From the NCBI GenBank assembly GCA_029865675.1, contig JARXAU010000112.1:1-31972 (forward strand): a stretch of 31,972 nt of DNA, read 5' to 3'. Every line of letters starts with the position of its first letter. The stretch's first letter is position 1. Shown one piece after another: positions 15,159 to 22,525 of this stretch. A model generated the notes under the pieces. It worked only from the letters and a program-made list of their open reading frames with translations. It was not told the origin of the DNA and did no database searches. The translations under genes and the position numbers were made by a program. The DNA comes from Rhodoferax sp. GTDB lineage: Bacteria > Pseudomonadota > Gammaproteobacteria > Burkholderiales > Burkholderiaceae_C.

Positions 15159-16559
15159 TTAGTAATCCCCGCCTCCGCCGCTTGCGAGGCTCTCGAACTT
15201 GGTGATATTGCGCAGAAAGGCCAGCTTGACGGTGCCGGTGGGGCCGTTACGCTGCTTGGCGATGATGATCTCGGCCACGCCCGGTTCTTTGCACGCTTCT
15301 TTGGTGTAGTACTCGTCGCGGTAGATGAACATGATGATGTCGGCGTCTTGCTCAATGGCACCGGATTCGCGCAAATCGCTCATCATGGGCCGCTTGTCCG
15401 GGCGCTGCTCTACGCTGCGGTTGAGCTGCGAGAGCGCGATGACCGGGCATTTAAGTTCACGCGCCAGCATCTTCAGGCCCCGCGAAATTTCACCCAGTTC
15501 GGTGGCGCGGTTTTCGCCGTCGCTGCTGCCGCTCATGAGTTGTAAATAGTCCACCACGATCAGACCGAGCTGCCCACACTGGCGCGAAAGGCGCCGCGCA
15601 CTGGAGCGCAAATCTCCCGACGTGAGCCCCGCGCTCTCGTCGATATGCAGAGAAATAGTGCGCAGCTTCTCGATGGCCTCGGACAAGCGCGGCCACTCCT
15701 CATCGGTGAGCTTGCCGGTGCGCAAATGCCCTTGGTCGATGCGACCAATGGAGCCGACGATACGCACGGCCAGTTGCGCCGCGCCCATCTCCATGGAAAA
15801 CACCGCCACCGGCAGCCCTTCGTTCAGGGCCACGTGCTCGGCGATATTGATCGCCAAGGCTGTCTTTCCCATAGACGGGCGCGCTGCGAGCACGACCAAG
15901 TCACCAGCCTGCAAGCCTGCCGTCATCCGGTCTAGGTCATAAAAGCCAGTCGGCACGCCGGTAACGTCGTTGGGGTTATCTGCCATCTCCTGCACCCGAT
16001 CAAGGAGCTTGACCACCAGAGTGTCCATGGCCTGAAATCCGTCGCTGTTGCGCTTGCCCTGCTCGCCAATATTGAAGATTTTTTGCTCGGACTCATCGAC
16101 GATCTCGGACACCGCCCGGCCTTTGGTGTTGAACGCATTGGTGGCTATCTCGTCACTTGCGGTCACCAGTTTGCGCAAAATGGAGCGGTCTCGCACGATC
16201 TCGGCATATCGACGGATGTTGCTCGCGCTGGGTACGTACTGGGCAAGGGAATTGAGGTACACGAGACCACCGACATCGTCCGCCCGCCCCTGGCTTTGCA
16301 GATGCTCGAACACGGTAATTACGTCGGCGGGTCGGCTGTTGTTGACCAAGGCGCCAATGGCGGCATAAATCAAGCGGTGCTCGTAGCGGTAAAAATCGCT
16401 GTCATTCAGAACGTCACCCACTCGATCCCACGCATCGTTGCTCAATAGCAAGCCGCCAAGCACACTCGACTCACCTTCGATCGAGTGCGGAGGAATCCGC
16501 AATTGGACAACCTGACGGTCCTGTAGGAATTCATCAGGGACACTTAGCTCGTCTTGCAT
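15159..16559 (-). CDS. dnaB: Replicative DNA helicase DnaB
   Basis: The hexameric 5'-3' helicase that unwinds the replication fork and recruits DnaG primase. It has 466 residues, the standard length, with no intein. The N-terminal domain opens PHSIEGESSVLGGLL near residues 24-38. The RecA-like C-terminal domain has Walker A ARPSMGKT (226-233), Walker B VVDYLQLM (335-342), ALSQLNRSVEQRP, and the arginine-finger region EIIIAKQRNGPTGTV. The ATG at 16559 has AGGA about 7 bases ahead. It lies downstream of rplI on the same strand, as in many proteobacteria, but a terminator sits between them, so it probably has its own promoter; a TTGACG in the 80-base gap is a weak -35 candidate. Confidence 0.98.
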   Translation of the reverse strand: MQDELSVPDEFLQDRQVVQLRIPPHSIEGESSVLGGLLLSNDAWDRVGDVLNDSDFYRYEHRLIYAAIGALVNNSRPADVITVFEHLQSQGRADDVGGLVYLNSLAQYVPSASNIRRYAEIVRDRSILRKLVTASDEIATNAFNTKGRAVSEIVDESEQKIFNIGEQGKRNSDGFQAMDTLVVKLLDRVQEMADNPNDVTGVPTGFYDLDRMTAGLQAGDLVVLAARPSMGKTALAINIAEHVALNEGLPVAVFSMEMGAAQLAVRIVGSIGRIDQGHLRTGKLTDEEWPRLSEAIEKLRTISLHIDESAGLTSGDLRSSARRLSRQCGQLGLIVVDYLQLMSGSSDGENRATELGEISRGLKMLARELKCPVIALSQLNRSVEQRPDKRPMMSDLRESGAIEQDADIIMFIYRDEYYTKEACKEPGVAEIIIAKQRNGPTGTVKLAFLRNITKFESLASGGGGDY

Positions 16560-16639
16560 TGTTGATTCCTATTTCGCGCCGTCAATCTCAGTGGGTTCTG
16601 CCCCTTTGATACCCGCGTCAAAGCCGCGCTCGCCATTAG

Positions 16640-16668
16640 AAAAGCCGCCTGGGCATGCCCGGGCGGCT
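16640..16668 (-). terminator. Terminator of the rpsF-priB-rpsR-rplI operon
   Basis: Stem AGCCGCC/GGCGGCT (16643-16649 with 16662-16668), then a T/G wobble and GGGC/GCCC with a short AT loop, giving about 12 pairs. On the minus strand it is followed by TTTTCT. It lies about 60 bases after the rplI stop and before dnaB. Confidence 0.7.
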
Positions 16669-16727
16669 CTGTTTTCCCACAAAGCGCCGACCGACGAACT
16701 GTGGATTTTTTACACAGGCGACGCCTC

Positions 16728-17180
16728 CTAGGCGGACTCTCCGTACACCGACACCGTAATCGCGACCACCACATCCGTGTGCAAGGCCACGCTCACGCTG
16801 CTGTCGCCCACGACCTTGATCGCGCCGTGCGGCATACGGATATTGGACTTGACCACCTTGTAACCAGCTTTCACCAGCTCTTCGGCAATGTCGGCATTGG
16901 TCACCGAGCCAAACAAGCGCCCGTCCACACCCGCTTTCTGGGTGAGCTTGATGGTCGTTCCGCCCAGTTTTTCACCCAATTTTTGCGACTCAGCGAGCCG
17001 GGCAGCGGCGGTCTTTTCAAGTTCGACGCGGCGCGCTTCGAATTCGGCTTTCGCCGATTCGGTGGCGCGGCGGGCGCGGCCAAAAGGAATCAGAAAGTTG
17101 CGTGCATAGCCGTCCTTGACCTTGACGATATCACCCAGGTTGCCGAGGTTCACGACCTTGTCGAGCAGAATAATTTGCAT
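16728..17180 (-). CDS. rplI: 50S ribosomal protein bL9
   Basis: Ribosomal protein L9, which binds 23S rRNA at the base of the L1 stalk and reaches out over the ribosome. It has 150 residues, the standard size. The N-terminal domain shows MQIILLDKVVNLGNLGDIVKVKDGYARNFLIPFG in consecutive pieces, the connecting long helix runs about 40-75, and the C-terminal domain has GRLFGSVTNADIAEEL. The gene follows rpsR by 12 bases with a ribosome site in that gap. It is the last gene of the operon before the terminator. Confidence 0.99.
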   Translation of the reverse strand: MQIILLDKVVNLGNLGDIVKVKDGYARNFLIPFGRARRATESAKAEFEARRVELEKTAAARLAESQKLGEKLGGTTIKLTQKAGVDGRLFGSVTNADIAEELVKAGYKVVKSNIRMPHGAIKVVGDSSVSVALHTDVVVAITVSVYGESA

Positions 17181-17192
17181 AGTCGTTGCTCC

Positions 17193-17474
17193 TTAGATCT
17201 TGTGTTGGTCGCTGTATGGCAGCATCGCCAAGAAGCGAGCGCGCTTGATAGCGGTGTTGAGTTGGCGCTGGAAGATAGCGCGGGTGCCCGTCAATCGAGC
17301 GGGAATGATCTTGCCGTTTTCAGCGATGAAATCGCGCAAGGTGTCAATGTCCTTGTAGTCGATCTCTTCCACCCCGGTCACGGTAAAGCGACAAAAGCGC
17401 TTGCGCTTGAACAGCAGGGACTGGGTGTTGCGCTTGGGGCGCTTGTCTTTGTTGAACTTCTTGAACGTGGCCAT
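17193..17474 (-). CDS. rpsR: 30S ribosomal protein bS18
   Basis: Ribosomal protein S18, which pairs with S6 on the platform of the 30S subunit. It has 93 residues, slightly longer than E. coli (75) because of a basic N-terminal extension (FKKFNKDKRPKRNTQSLLFKRK in two parts). The core FCRFTVTGVEEIDYKDIDTL and GKIIPARLTGTRA followed by RQLNTAIKRARFLA match the family well. It lies eight bases after priB, with GGAGG ahead of the ATG. S6 and S18 are encoded in one transcript, which matters because the S6:S18 dimer can bind its own leader in many bacteria. Confidence 0.99.
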   Translation of the reverse strand: MATFKKFNKDKRPKRNTQSLLFKRKRFCRFTVTGVEEIDYKDIDTLRDFIAENGKIIPARLTGTRAIFQRQLNTAIKRARFLAMLPYSDQHKI

Positions 17475-17482
17475 AAAGCCTC

Positions 17483-17794
17483 CTAAATCAAATCTGGTAA
17501 AAAATCTTGCGAAAAATTCTGAATATGCAATACGACGGACTTGCTTCGCGTGGCGTTAGCGAGGAAACCCTCAAACTGCCAATGGCTGCCAATCGCCTGC
17601 CGGGCCAATCGCTCTGCTACTGACCCAAAAGCCATGGCTTTTAAACTGGTAGAAACATGCCTTTTCACCCCTGCTTCTTCTGCCTCAGACCGGTGGTCCA
17701 AAACCAAATTCAAGGCCGGTACGCCTGCTGGCGTAAACCGCAAGGCTTGCGCCTCGGTGATTGATGCAGTAATTACCAGCGTGTTAGCGGCCAC
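17483..17794 (-). CDS. priB: Primosomal replication protein N (PriB)
   Basis: A small OB-fold single-strand DNA-binding protein that stabilises PriA at stalled forks and helps reload DnaB. It has 103 residues, close to E. coli PriB (104). The fold is visible as NTLVITASITEAQALRFTPAGVPALNLVL, read in two parts, followed by SVAERLARQAIGSHWQFEGFLA. The position between rpsF and rpsR is the conserved one in beta- and gammaproteobacteria. The start is a GTG at 17794, and an in-frame stop lies a few codons upstream so there is no longer form. No good ribosome site is seen 5-9 bases before it; it may depend on coupling with rpsF, 35 bases upstream. Confidence 0.95.
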   Translation of the reverse strand: MAANTLVITASITEAQALRFTPAGVPALNLVLDHRSEAEEAGVKRHVSTSLKAMAFGSVAERLARQAIGSHWQFEGFLANATRSKSVVLHIQNFSQDFLPDLI

Positions 17795-17829
17795 TCCCGA
17801 TTTTCAGTCTGTCGTATTACGTTAAAGGA

Positions 17830-18195
17830 TTAAGCTTGGTATTCAGCTTGCTGCGTCTTGCGGGCGTCTTCGCGCTCCACTGTTTTCATCATCGAAGAGG
17901 GGCCGGTATCGGCCTTTTTCTTGGACACGGTGAGGTGACGCAAAACGGCATCGTTGAATTTGAACGCATGCTCCAATTCGGCCATCACCGATTGGTCCGC
18001 TTCGATGTTCACGCACAAGTAGTGGGCTTTGGCGAGTTTGTTGATCATGTAGACCAATTGGCGACGACCCCAGTCTTCGACGCGGTGCACTTTGCCGCCG
18101 CCGGCAATGATCATGCCTTTGTAACGCTCCAGCATGGCCGGAACCTGTTCGCTCTGATCCGGATGGATCATGAGAATGATTTCGTAATGACGCAT
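17830..18195 (-). CDS. rpsF: 30S ribosomal protein bS6
   Basis: Ribosomal protein S6, the partner of S18 on the 30S platform. It has 121 residues: the ferredoxin-like core MRHYEIILMIHPDQSEQV, EDWGRRQLVYMINKLAKAHY and FKFNDAVLRHLTV, then a charged C-terminal tail of about 25 residues. E. coli S6 has a tail of glutamates added by RimK; this tail lacks a poly-Glu end. The ATG at 18195 has a strong AAGGAG. It is the first gene of the rpsF-priB-rpsR-rplI operon and has a structured leader with a possible attenuator. Confidence 0.99.
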   Translation of the reverse strand: MRHYEIILMIHPDQSEQVPAMLERYKGMIIAGGGKVHRVEDWGRRQLVYMINKLAKAHYLCVNIEADQSVMAELEHAFKFNDAVLRHLTVSKKKADTGPSSMMKTVEREDARKTQQAEYQA

Positions 18196-18213
18196 TGGTA
18201 CTCCTTGTGGATA

Positions 18214-18266
18214 AGCCTACGGAGAGGCTAGAAAAAGCCGCCCCCAGCGTCGAAGAGGGGTGCGGC
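18214..18266 (-). promoter_or_regulatory. Structured leader of rpsF: terminator-like hairpin plus CCG-loop hairpin
   Basis: Read on the minus strand, GCCGC-A-CCCC (18266-18257) pairs with GGGG-GCGGC (18245-18237), 11-base loop and one bulged A, followed immediately by TTTTT (18236-18232): an intrinsic-terminator shape between the predicted transcription start and rpsF. Next comes AGCCT/AGGCT (18229-18214), a 5-bp stem with the six-base loop CTCCGT, then the ribosome site. In many bacteria the S6:S18 dimer binds an rpsF leader hairpin with a conserved CCG, so this could be an autoregulatory attenuator. The alternative is that the larger hairpin terminates ppsA, about 100 bases upstream on the same strand. 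Confidence 0.5.
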
Positions 18267-18281
18267 AAGGCGAAGCCCGCA

Positions 18282-18308
18282 ATTATATGCCGAGAGTGGA
18301 CAGACCAA
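18282..18308 (-). promoter_or_regulatory. Candidate promoter of the rpsF operon
   Basis: Minus-strand TATAAT (18287-18282) is a perfect -10 element. TTGGTC (18308-18303) is a weak -35 at 15-base spacing. Transcription would start near 18275, giving a leader of about 80 bases. A 13-base palindrome AAGACACTGTCTT (18307-18319) overlaps the -35 region. Confidence 0.5.
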
Positions 18309-18338
18309 GACACTGTCTTAAATCGGCATCCCGATGTG

Positions 18339-18356
18339 GTGGCAAGCTCTTGCCAC
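18339..18356 (-). terminator. Hairpin just after the ppsA stop
   Basis: GTGGCAAG (18339-18346) and CTTGCCAC (18349-18356) form a perfect 8-bp inverted repeat starting 13 bases after the ppsA stop codon. There is no T-run on the minus strand, so it is a 3'-end stabilising hairpin or a Rho-dependent end rather than a classical terminator. Confidence 0.35.
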
Positions 18357-18368
18357 ACAAGGTCGGGG

Positions 18369-20762
18369 CTACTCAGCCGCCAGTTGCTGCCAAGTCGCGA
18401 TCACCGAGTCGGGGTTGAGCGAAATAGACGAGATGCCTTGTTGCTCGAGCCAAACCGCGAAGTCAGGGTGGTCGCTTGGACCCTGGCCGCAAATGCCTAT
18501 GTACTTGCCTTGGTCCTTGCATGCTTTGATGGCCATGCTGATCAATGCTTTGACCGCCGGATCGCGCTCATCGAAATCCGCTGCCAGCAGTTCCAAGCCG
18601 GAATCACGGTCTAGACCCAGTGTAAGTTGGGTCAAGTCGTTGGAACCAATCGAGAACCCGTCAAAGTAGGCCAGAAACTCATTTGCGAGAATCGCGTTGC
18701 TCGGAATCTCACACATCATGATCAACTTGAGTCCGTCGCGTCCGCGCTCCAGCCCATGGCGGGTGAGCAACTGGGTCACCTTGCGCGCCTGCTCCAAGGT
18801 CCGCACAAAGGGAACCATCACTTGCACATTGTCCAGGCCCATGTCCTTGCGCACCCGCTTCAGGGCCTCGCACTCCATCGCAAAAGCTTCCCCAAAGTCG
18901 GCACTGACATAACGCGCCGCACCGCGAAAACCCAGCATAGGATTTTCCTCCTCGGGCTCGTAGCGGCTGCCGCCAATCAGTTTGCGGTATTCGTTGGATT
19001 TGAAGTCTGACAGTCGCACAATGACTGGCTTAGGCCAAAAAGCTGCCGCGATCGTAGCCACACCCTCGGCCACCCGGTCAACGTAAAAAGCGCGGGGTGA
19101 TGCGTGGCCCCGCGCCACCGACTCCACGGCTTTTTTCAGGTCCGCGTCGATATTGGGATAGTCCAAAATCGCTTTCGGGTGCACGCCGATGTTGTTATTG
19201 ATAATGAACTCGAGCCGCGCAAGGCCGACGCCCTGGTTGGGTAGCTGGCAGAAGTCGAACGCCAGCTGCGGATTGCCCACATTCATCATGATCTTGACAG
19301 GCAGCTCGGGCATCTCGCCGCGTTGAACCTCGGACACTTCTGTCTCTAACAGTCCATCGTAAACAAAGCCAGTGTCGCCCTCCGCGCAGCTCACGGTGAC
19401 CAGCATGCCGTTTTTGAGCACTTCGGTTGCATGGCCGCAGCCCACCACCGCCGAAATTCCAAGTTCTCTGGCAATGATGGCCGCGTGGCAGGTACGCCCA
19501 CCCCGATTGGTAACGATGGCCGAGGCTCGCTTCATGACCGGTTCCCAGTTGGGGTCGGTCATGTCGGTAACCAGGACGTCACCGGCTTGCACAGCGTCCA
19601 TCTCACTGATGTTGTGAACGATGCGCACCGGTCCGGTGCCAATCTTCTGCCCAATCGCTCGCCCCTCTACCAGTACCGGGGCTTTGCCCATCAGCTTGTA
19701 GCGGTATTCGACCGCATTGGCAGCCTGACTTTTGACCGTTTCCGGGCGAGCCTGCAAAATGTAGATCTGCCCATCGATGCCGTCTTTGCCCCATTCGATG
19801 TCCATCGCCCGTCCATAGTGGCTCTCAATCACTAGCGCATACCGGGCCAATTGCTCCACATCAGCGTCGGTCAGTGAGTATCGATTGCGCAATTCTGTTG
19901 GCACATCGGTGGTTTTGACGAGTTTGGCGCCTGCGGCTTGTTCTTGCGAGCTGGTGAACTCCATTTGCAGCAGCTTCGAGCCCAGGTTGCGGCGAATGAT
20001 GGCGCGCTTGCCCGCACGCAGCATGGGCTTATGGACATAAAACTCGTCGGGATTGACGGCACCTTGCACCACCGTCTCGCCCAGACCATAACTGGAGGTA
20101 ATGAACACCACATCGGAAAAGCCAGACTCGGTGTCGAGCGTGAACATCACGCCCGCCGCCCCCAAGTCCGAACGTACCATGCGTTGTATGCCGGCGCTGA
20201 GAGCCACGTGTTCATGAGCAAAGCCCTTGTGGACGCGGTAGCTGATCGCGCGGTCGTTGTACAGCGAGGCAAACACCTCTCGGATTTTGTGCAAAACATC
20301 CTCAATGCCGACCACGTTCAAAAACGTCTCCTGCTGGCCCGCAAATGAAGCATCTGGCAGATCTTCGGCTGTGGCAGACGACCGAACGGCGAACGATGCG
20401 GCGGGCGCACCGCCGCTCAGAACTTGAAAGGCTGCGCGAATGGCATCTTCTAAATCCGCAGGGAAAGGCTGAACTTCCACCATGGATCGAATTTCCGCTC
20501 CTGCAGCCGCCAAGGCGCGGACGTCTTCCACATCCAGCGCACTCAAACGCGTGTTGATTCGCCCAGCGAGGTCTTGGTAAGCCAAAAACTCACGGAACGC
20601 ATGCGCGGTAGTTGCAAAGCCCGTTGGTACTTTCACGCCCTGGGGCAGTTGGGAAATCATCTCGCCCAAACTGGCGTTCTTGCCACCAACGGCCTCTACA
20701 TCCGTCATGCGAAGGTGCTCAAACGGCACCACCCAGTCCGCTTCATCAAAAAATTCAGACAT
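18369..20762 (-). CDS. ppsA: Phosphoenolpyruvate synthase (pyruvate, water dikinase)
   Basis: Makes phosphoenolpyruvate from pyruvate and ATP, releasing AMP and phosphate, for gluconeogenesis. It has 797 residues. The N-terminal ATP-grasp domain opens MTDVEAVGGKNASLGEM and contains FAVRSSATAEDLPDASFAGQ. The phosphohistidine swivelling domain has catalytic His426 in GGRTCHAAIIARELG. The C-terminal TIM-barrel PEP domain has MLGFRGAARY, SIGSNDLTQLTLGLDRD and the catalytic Cys758 in GICGQGPSD. The start at 20762 has GGAG about 7 bases ahead. The target threonine expected next to His426 (GGRTCH, Thr424) is the residue its regulator modifies. The gene for that regulator lies divergently 302 bases away. 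Confidence 0.98.
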   Translation of the reverse strand: MSEFFDEADWVVPFEHLRMTDVEAVGGKNASLGEMISQLPQGVKVPTGFATTAHAFREFLAYQDLAGRINTRLSALDVEDVRALAAAGAEIRSMVEVQPFPADLEDAIRAAFQVLSGGAPAASFAVRSSATAEDLPDASFAGQQETFLNVVGIEDVLHKIREVFASLYNDRAISYRVHKGFAHEHVALSAGIQRMVRSDLGAAGVMFTLDTESGFSDVVFITSSYGLGETVVQGAVNPDEFYVHKPMLRAGKRAIIRRNLGSKLLQMEFTSSQEQAAGAKLVKTTDVPTELRNRYSLTDADVEQLARYALVIESHYGRAMDIEWGKDGIDGQIYILQARPETVKSQAANAVEYRYKLMGKAPVLVEGRAIGQKIGTGPVRIVHNISEMDAVQAGDVLVTDMTDPNWEPVMKRASAIVTNRGGRTCHAAIIARELGISAVVGCGHATEVLKNGMLVTVSCAEGDTGFVYDGLLETEVSEVQRGEMPELPVKIMMNVGNPQLAFDFCQLPNQGVGLARLEFIINNNIGVHPKAILDYPNIDADLKKAVESVARGHASPRAFYVDRVAEGVATIAAAFWPKPVIVRLSDFKSNEYRKLIGGSRYEPEEENPMLGFRGAARYVSADFGEAFAMECEALKRVRKDMGLDNVQVMVPFVRTLEQARKVTQLLTRHGLERGRDGLKLIMMCEIPSNAILANEFLAYFDGFSIGSNDLTQLTLGLDRDSGLELLAADFDERDPAVKALISMAIKACKDQGKYIGICGQGPSDHPDFAVWLEQQGISSISLNPDSVIATWQQLAAE

Positions 20763-21064
20763 AGACAACTCCAAAGTTAAAAATCGGTCGCCGCTGAGGC
20801 GTGTGCGTGTTCGTGGGCGTTTGCGCAGGCGCGGGATTGGTGGTGGAGAAAAGGGTGCAGAAATGACAAACCGTTGGACTTATTGCTGTGGAGGCTTGTC
20901 GTGCAGAGCCTGGCCGGTCTTTGCGCTGAATTGTAGGTCTGGCAGCTACCGGCGCGGACTCAGGATAAAAGATAGGCGAAAGTTGGCCCACAATCGAGAC
21001 CGCTGGGTGCGCAAGTATTGGTGCTGCTGAACCCAAGAACCACTTTAAAAGCGCTTACAAACTT
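20763..21064. other. Intergenic region between divergent ppsA and ppsR
   Basis: A 302-base gap that must hold both promoters. I see no convincing -35/-10 pair. ATAAAAGAT and TTTAAAA on the plus side are AT-rich -10 candidates for ppsR without good -35 partners. I see no tRNA-like fold, no plausible small gene and no long repeat. The part nearest ppsA is rich in GTG/GCG repeats. Confidence 0.4.
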
Positions 21065-21886
21065 ATGTCCCAACGCAGCGTGTTTTTTGTATCGGACGGC
21101 ACTGGCATTACCGCCGAGACATTTGGCAACGCCATCTTGGCCCAGTTCGAGACCAAAGCGCACCACGTTCGACTGCCATTTGTGGACACGGTGGACAAGG
21201 CACACCAGGTAGTCCGCCAAGTTAACCATGCGTGGGTCGTTGACGGAGCTAAGCCTATTGTGTTCACCACGCTGGTGAATATGGAGGTGCTGAGGGTGAT
21301 TCAAGAAGGTTGCCAGGGCTTGCTACTGGACATGTTTGGCATGTTTGTGCATCCCTTAGAGCAGGAACTCAATCTAAAGTCCAACCACCGCATCGGCCGC
21401 TTCAGCGACGTCAGCAAAAGCAAGGAATACCACGACCGGATCGAAGCGATTAACTTTTCTCTGGCGCACGACGATGGACAGAGCAACCGCGACTTGGAAC
21501 ATTCGGACGTGATCTTGGTGGGCGTGAGCCGTAGCGGCAAGACGCCTACGTCGCTGTACCTTGCTATGCAGTACAGTTTGAAAGCGTCGAACTACCCACT
21601 GATCCCGGAGGACTTTGCACGTCGCCAACTTCCGACAGCGCTTTTACCGCACAAGAAAAAAATCTTTGGACTGACGATTCACCCCGAACGGCTGTGCGAG
21701 ATCCGAAACGAACGCCGCCCCGACTCCAAGTACGCGTCTCTTGAAAATTGCAAGATGGAAGTCAGCGAGGGCGAGAGCATGATGCGTCGCGCCGGTATAC
21801 GCTGGCTGTCTACCACCACCAAGTCCATCGAAGAGATTGCAACGACGATACTGCAGGAACTTCACCCCGATCGTTTGACCTACTAG
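21065..21886 (+). CDS. ppsR: PEP synthase regulatory protein (bifunctional kinase/pyrophosphorylase)
   Basis: DUF299/PSRP-family protein that inactivates PEP synthase by ADP-dependent phosphorylation of the active-site threonine and reactivates it by phosphate-dependent dephosphorylation. It has 273 residues. The N-terminus RSVFFVSDGTGITAETFG is the family signature, and the P-loop is GVSRSGKTPTS with residues 153-160 covering GVSRSGKT. Further matches are GLTIHPERLCEIRNERRP and MMRRAGIRWLSTTTKSIEEIA. The ATG at 21065 lacks a clear ribosome site. Divergent pairing with ppsA is common in Burkholderiales and ties the two functions together. Confidence 0.97.
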   Translation: MSQRSVFFVSDGTGITAETFGNAILAQFETKAHHVRLPFVDTVDKAHQVVRQVNHAWVVDGAKPIVFTTLVNMEVLRVIQEGCQGLLLDMFGMFVHPLEQELNLKSNHRIGRFSDVSKSKEYHDRIEAINFSLAHDDGQSNRDLEHSDVILVGVSRSGKTPTSLYLAMQYSLKASNYPLIPEDFARRQLPTALLPHKKKIFGLTIHPERLCEIRNERRPDSKYASLENCKMEVSEGESMMRRAGIRWLSTTTKSIEEIATTILQELHPDRLTY

Positions 21887-21933
21887 GGTTTATGGCATAG
21901 CAGCAAAGAATCGCGGCCCAAGCAGGCTGCAGA

Positions 21934-22341
21934 TTAAAGGCCAATTGCGGCCAGTCCAGCGCGCGCGATTTGGGCGTCTTCGCTAGACTTCACGCCGCTT
22001 ACCCCCACGGCACCGAGGCATTGGCCGTCCTTCATGATCGGCACACCACCTTCCAGCATGCCGTCCAATGTGGGCGCGCTCAAGAAAGAGAACCGCCCAC
22101 CGTTGATGATGTCCTCGTAAATTTTGGTTTCGCGCCGCCCAATGGCTGAAGTTCGCGCCTTGGCAGGTGCAATCAGGGCAGAAATAGGGGCGGCACCATC
22201 TAAACGTTGCAACCACAGCATATTTCCACCATCATCAACAACGGCAATGCTTACCGCCCATCCATGGGCAAGTGCCTCGGCCTCTGCGGCCGCAGCGATC
22301 AATTTGATGTCAGCAAGTTCAAGAATGGCTTTGTTTTTCAT
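21934..22341 (-). CDS. HbpS/GlcG-family heme-binding-like protein
   Basis: A 135-residue protein of the GlcG/HbpS family (Pfam 'haem-degrading', formerly DUF336). Family features are LADIKLIAAAAEAEA in the first helix, VSIAVVDDGGNMLWLQRLDGA (read in two parts), AKARTSAIGRRET and GGVPIMKDGQCLGAVGVSG followed by DAQIARAGLAAI. There is no signal peptide, so it is cytosolic. HbpS in Streptomyces binds heme and signals redox stress, but many members sit in unrelated operons with no known job, and none of the adjacent genes is heme-related. I would not assign a specific role. The start lacks a strong ribosome site. It is convergent with ppsR and divergent from the Bax-inhibitor gene. Confidence 0.88.
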   Translation of the reverse strand: MKNKAILELADIKLIAAAAEAEALAHGWAVSIAVVDDGGNMLWLQRLDGAAPISALIAPAKARTSAIGRRETKIYEDIINGGRFSFLSAPTLDGMLEGGVPIMKDGQCLGAVGVSGVKSSEDAQIARAGLAAIGL

Positions 22342-22481
22342 GGAAATGTCAAGGTTGATATGAGGGAGAACTGAGCATACCCGCTCTTCAATAACACCGG
22401 ATTCGATGTCTTAGTGCAGCAACCCTTCGAAAGTTCGGGCTAAAAGCCAAGGTGACTCGGGTTGGCCACCGCGCAAAAGTC

Positions 22482-22508
22482 TAAAATGTTCTTACCTGAT
22501 GTTCAGGT
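22482..22508 (+). promoter_or_regulatory. Candidate -10 box and 5' stem-loop of the Bax-inhibitor gene
   Basis: TAAAAT at 22482-22487 would start transcription near 22494, without a good -35. The predicted transcript begins with the inverted repeat ACCTGA/TCAGGT (22494-22508, 3-base loop), then TTTT and the AAGGAG ribosome site. A 5'-terminal hairpin can protect an mRNA from decay. Confidence 0.35.
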
Positions 22509-22525
22509 TTTCAAGGAGATTGAGC

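Noticed and set aside
22462..22474. TTGGCCACCGCGC as a sigma-54 promoter for the Bax-inhibitor gene
   Set aside because: It lacks the GG-N10-GC layout and the TTGCA half; the TAAAAT box is a better candidate.
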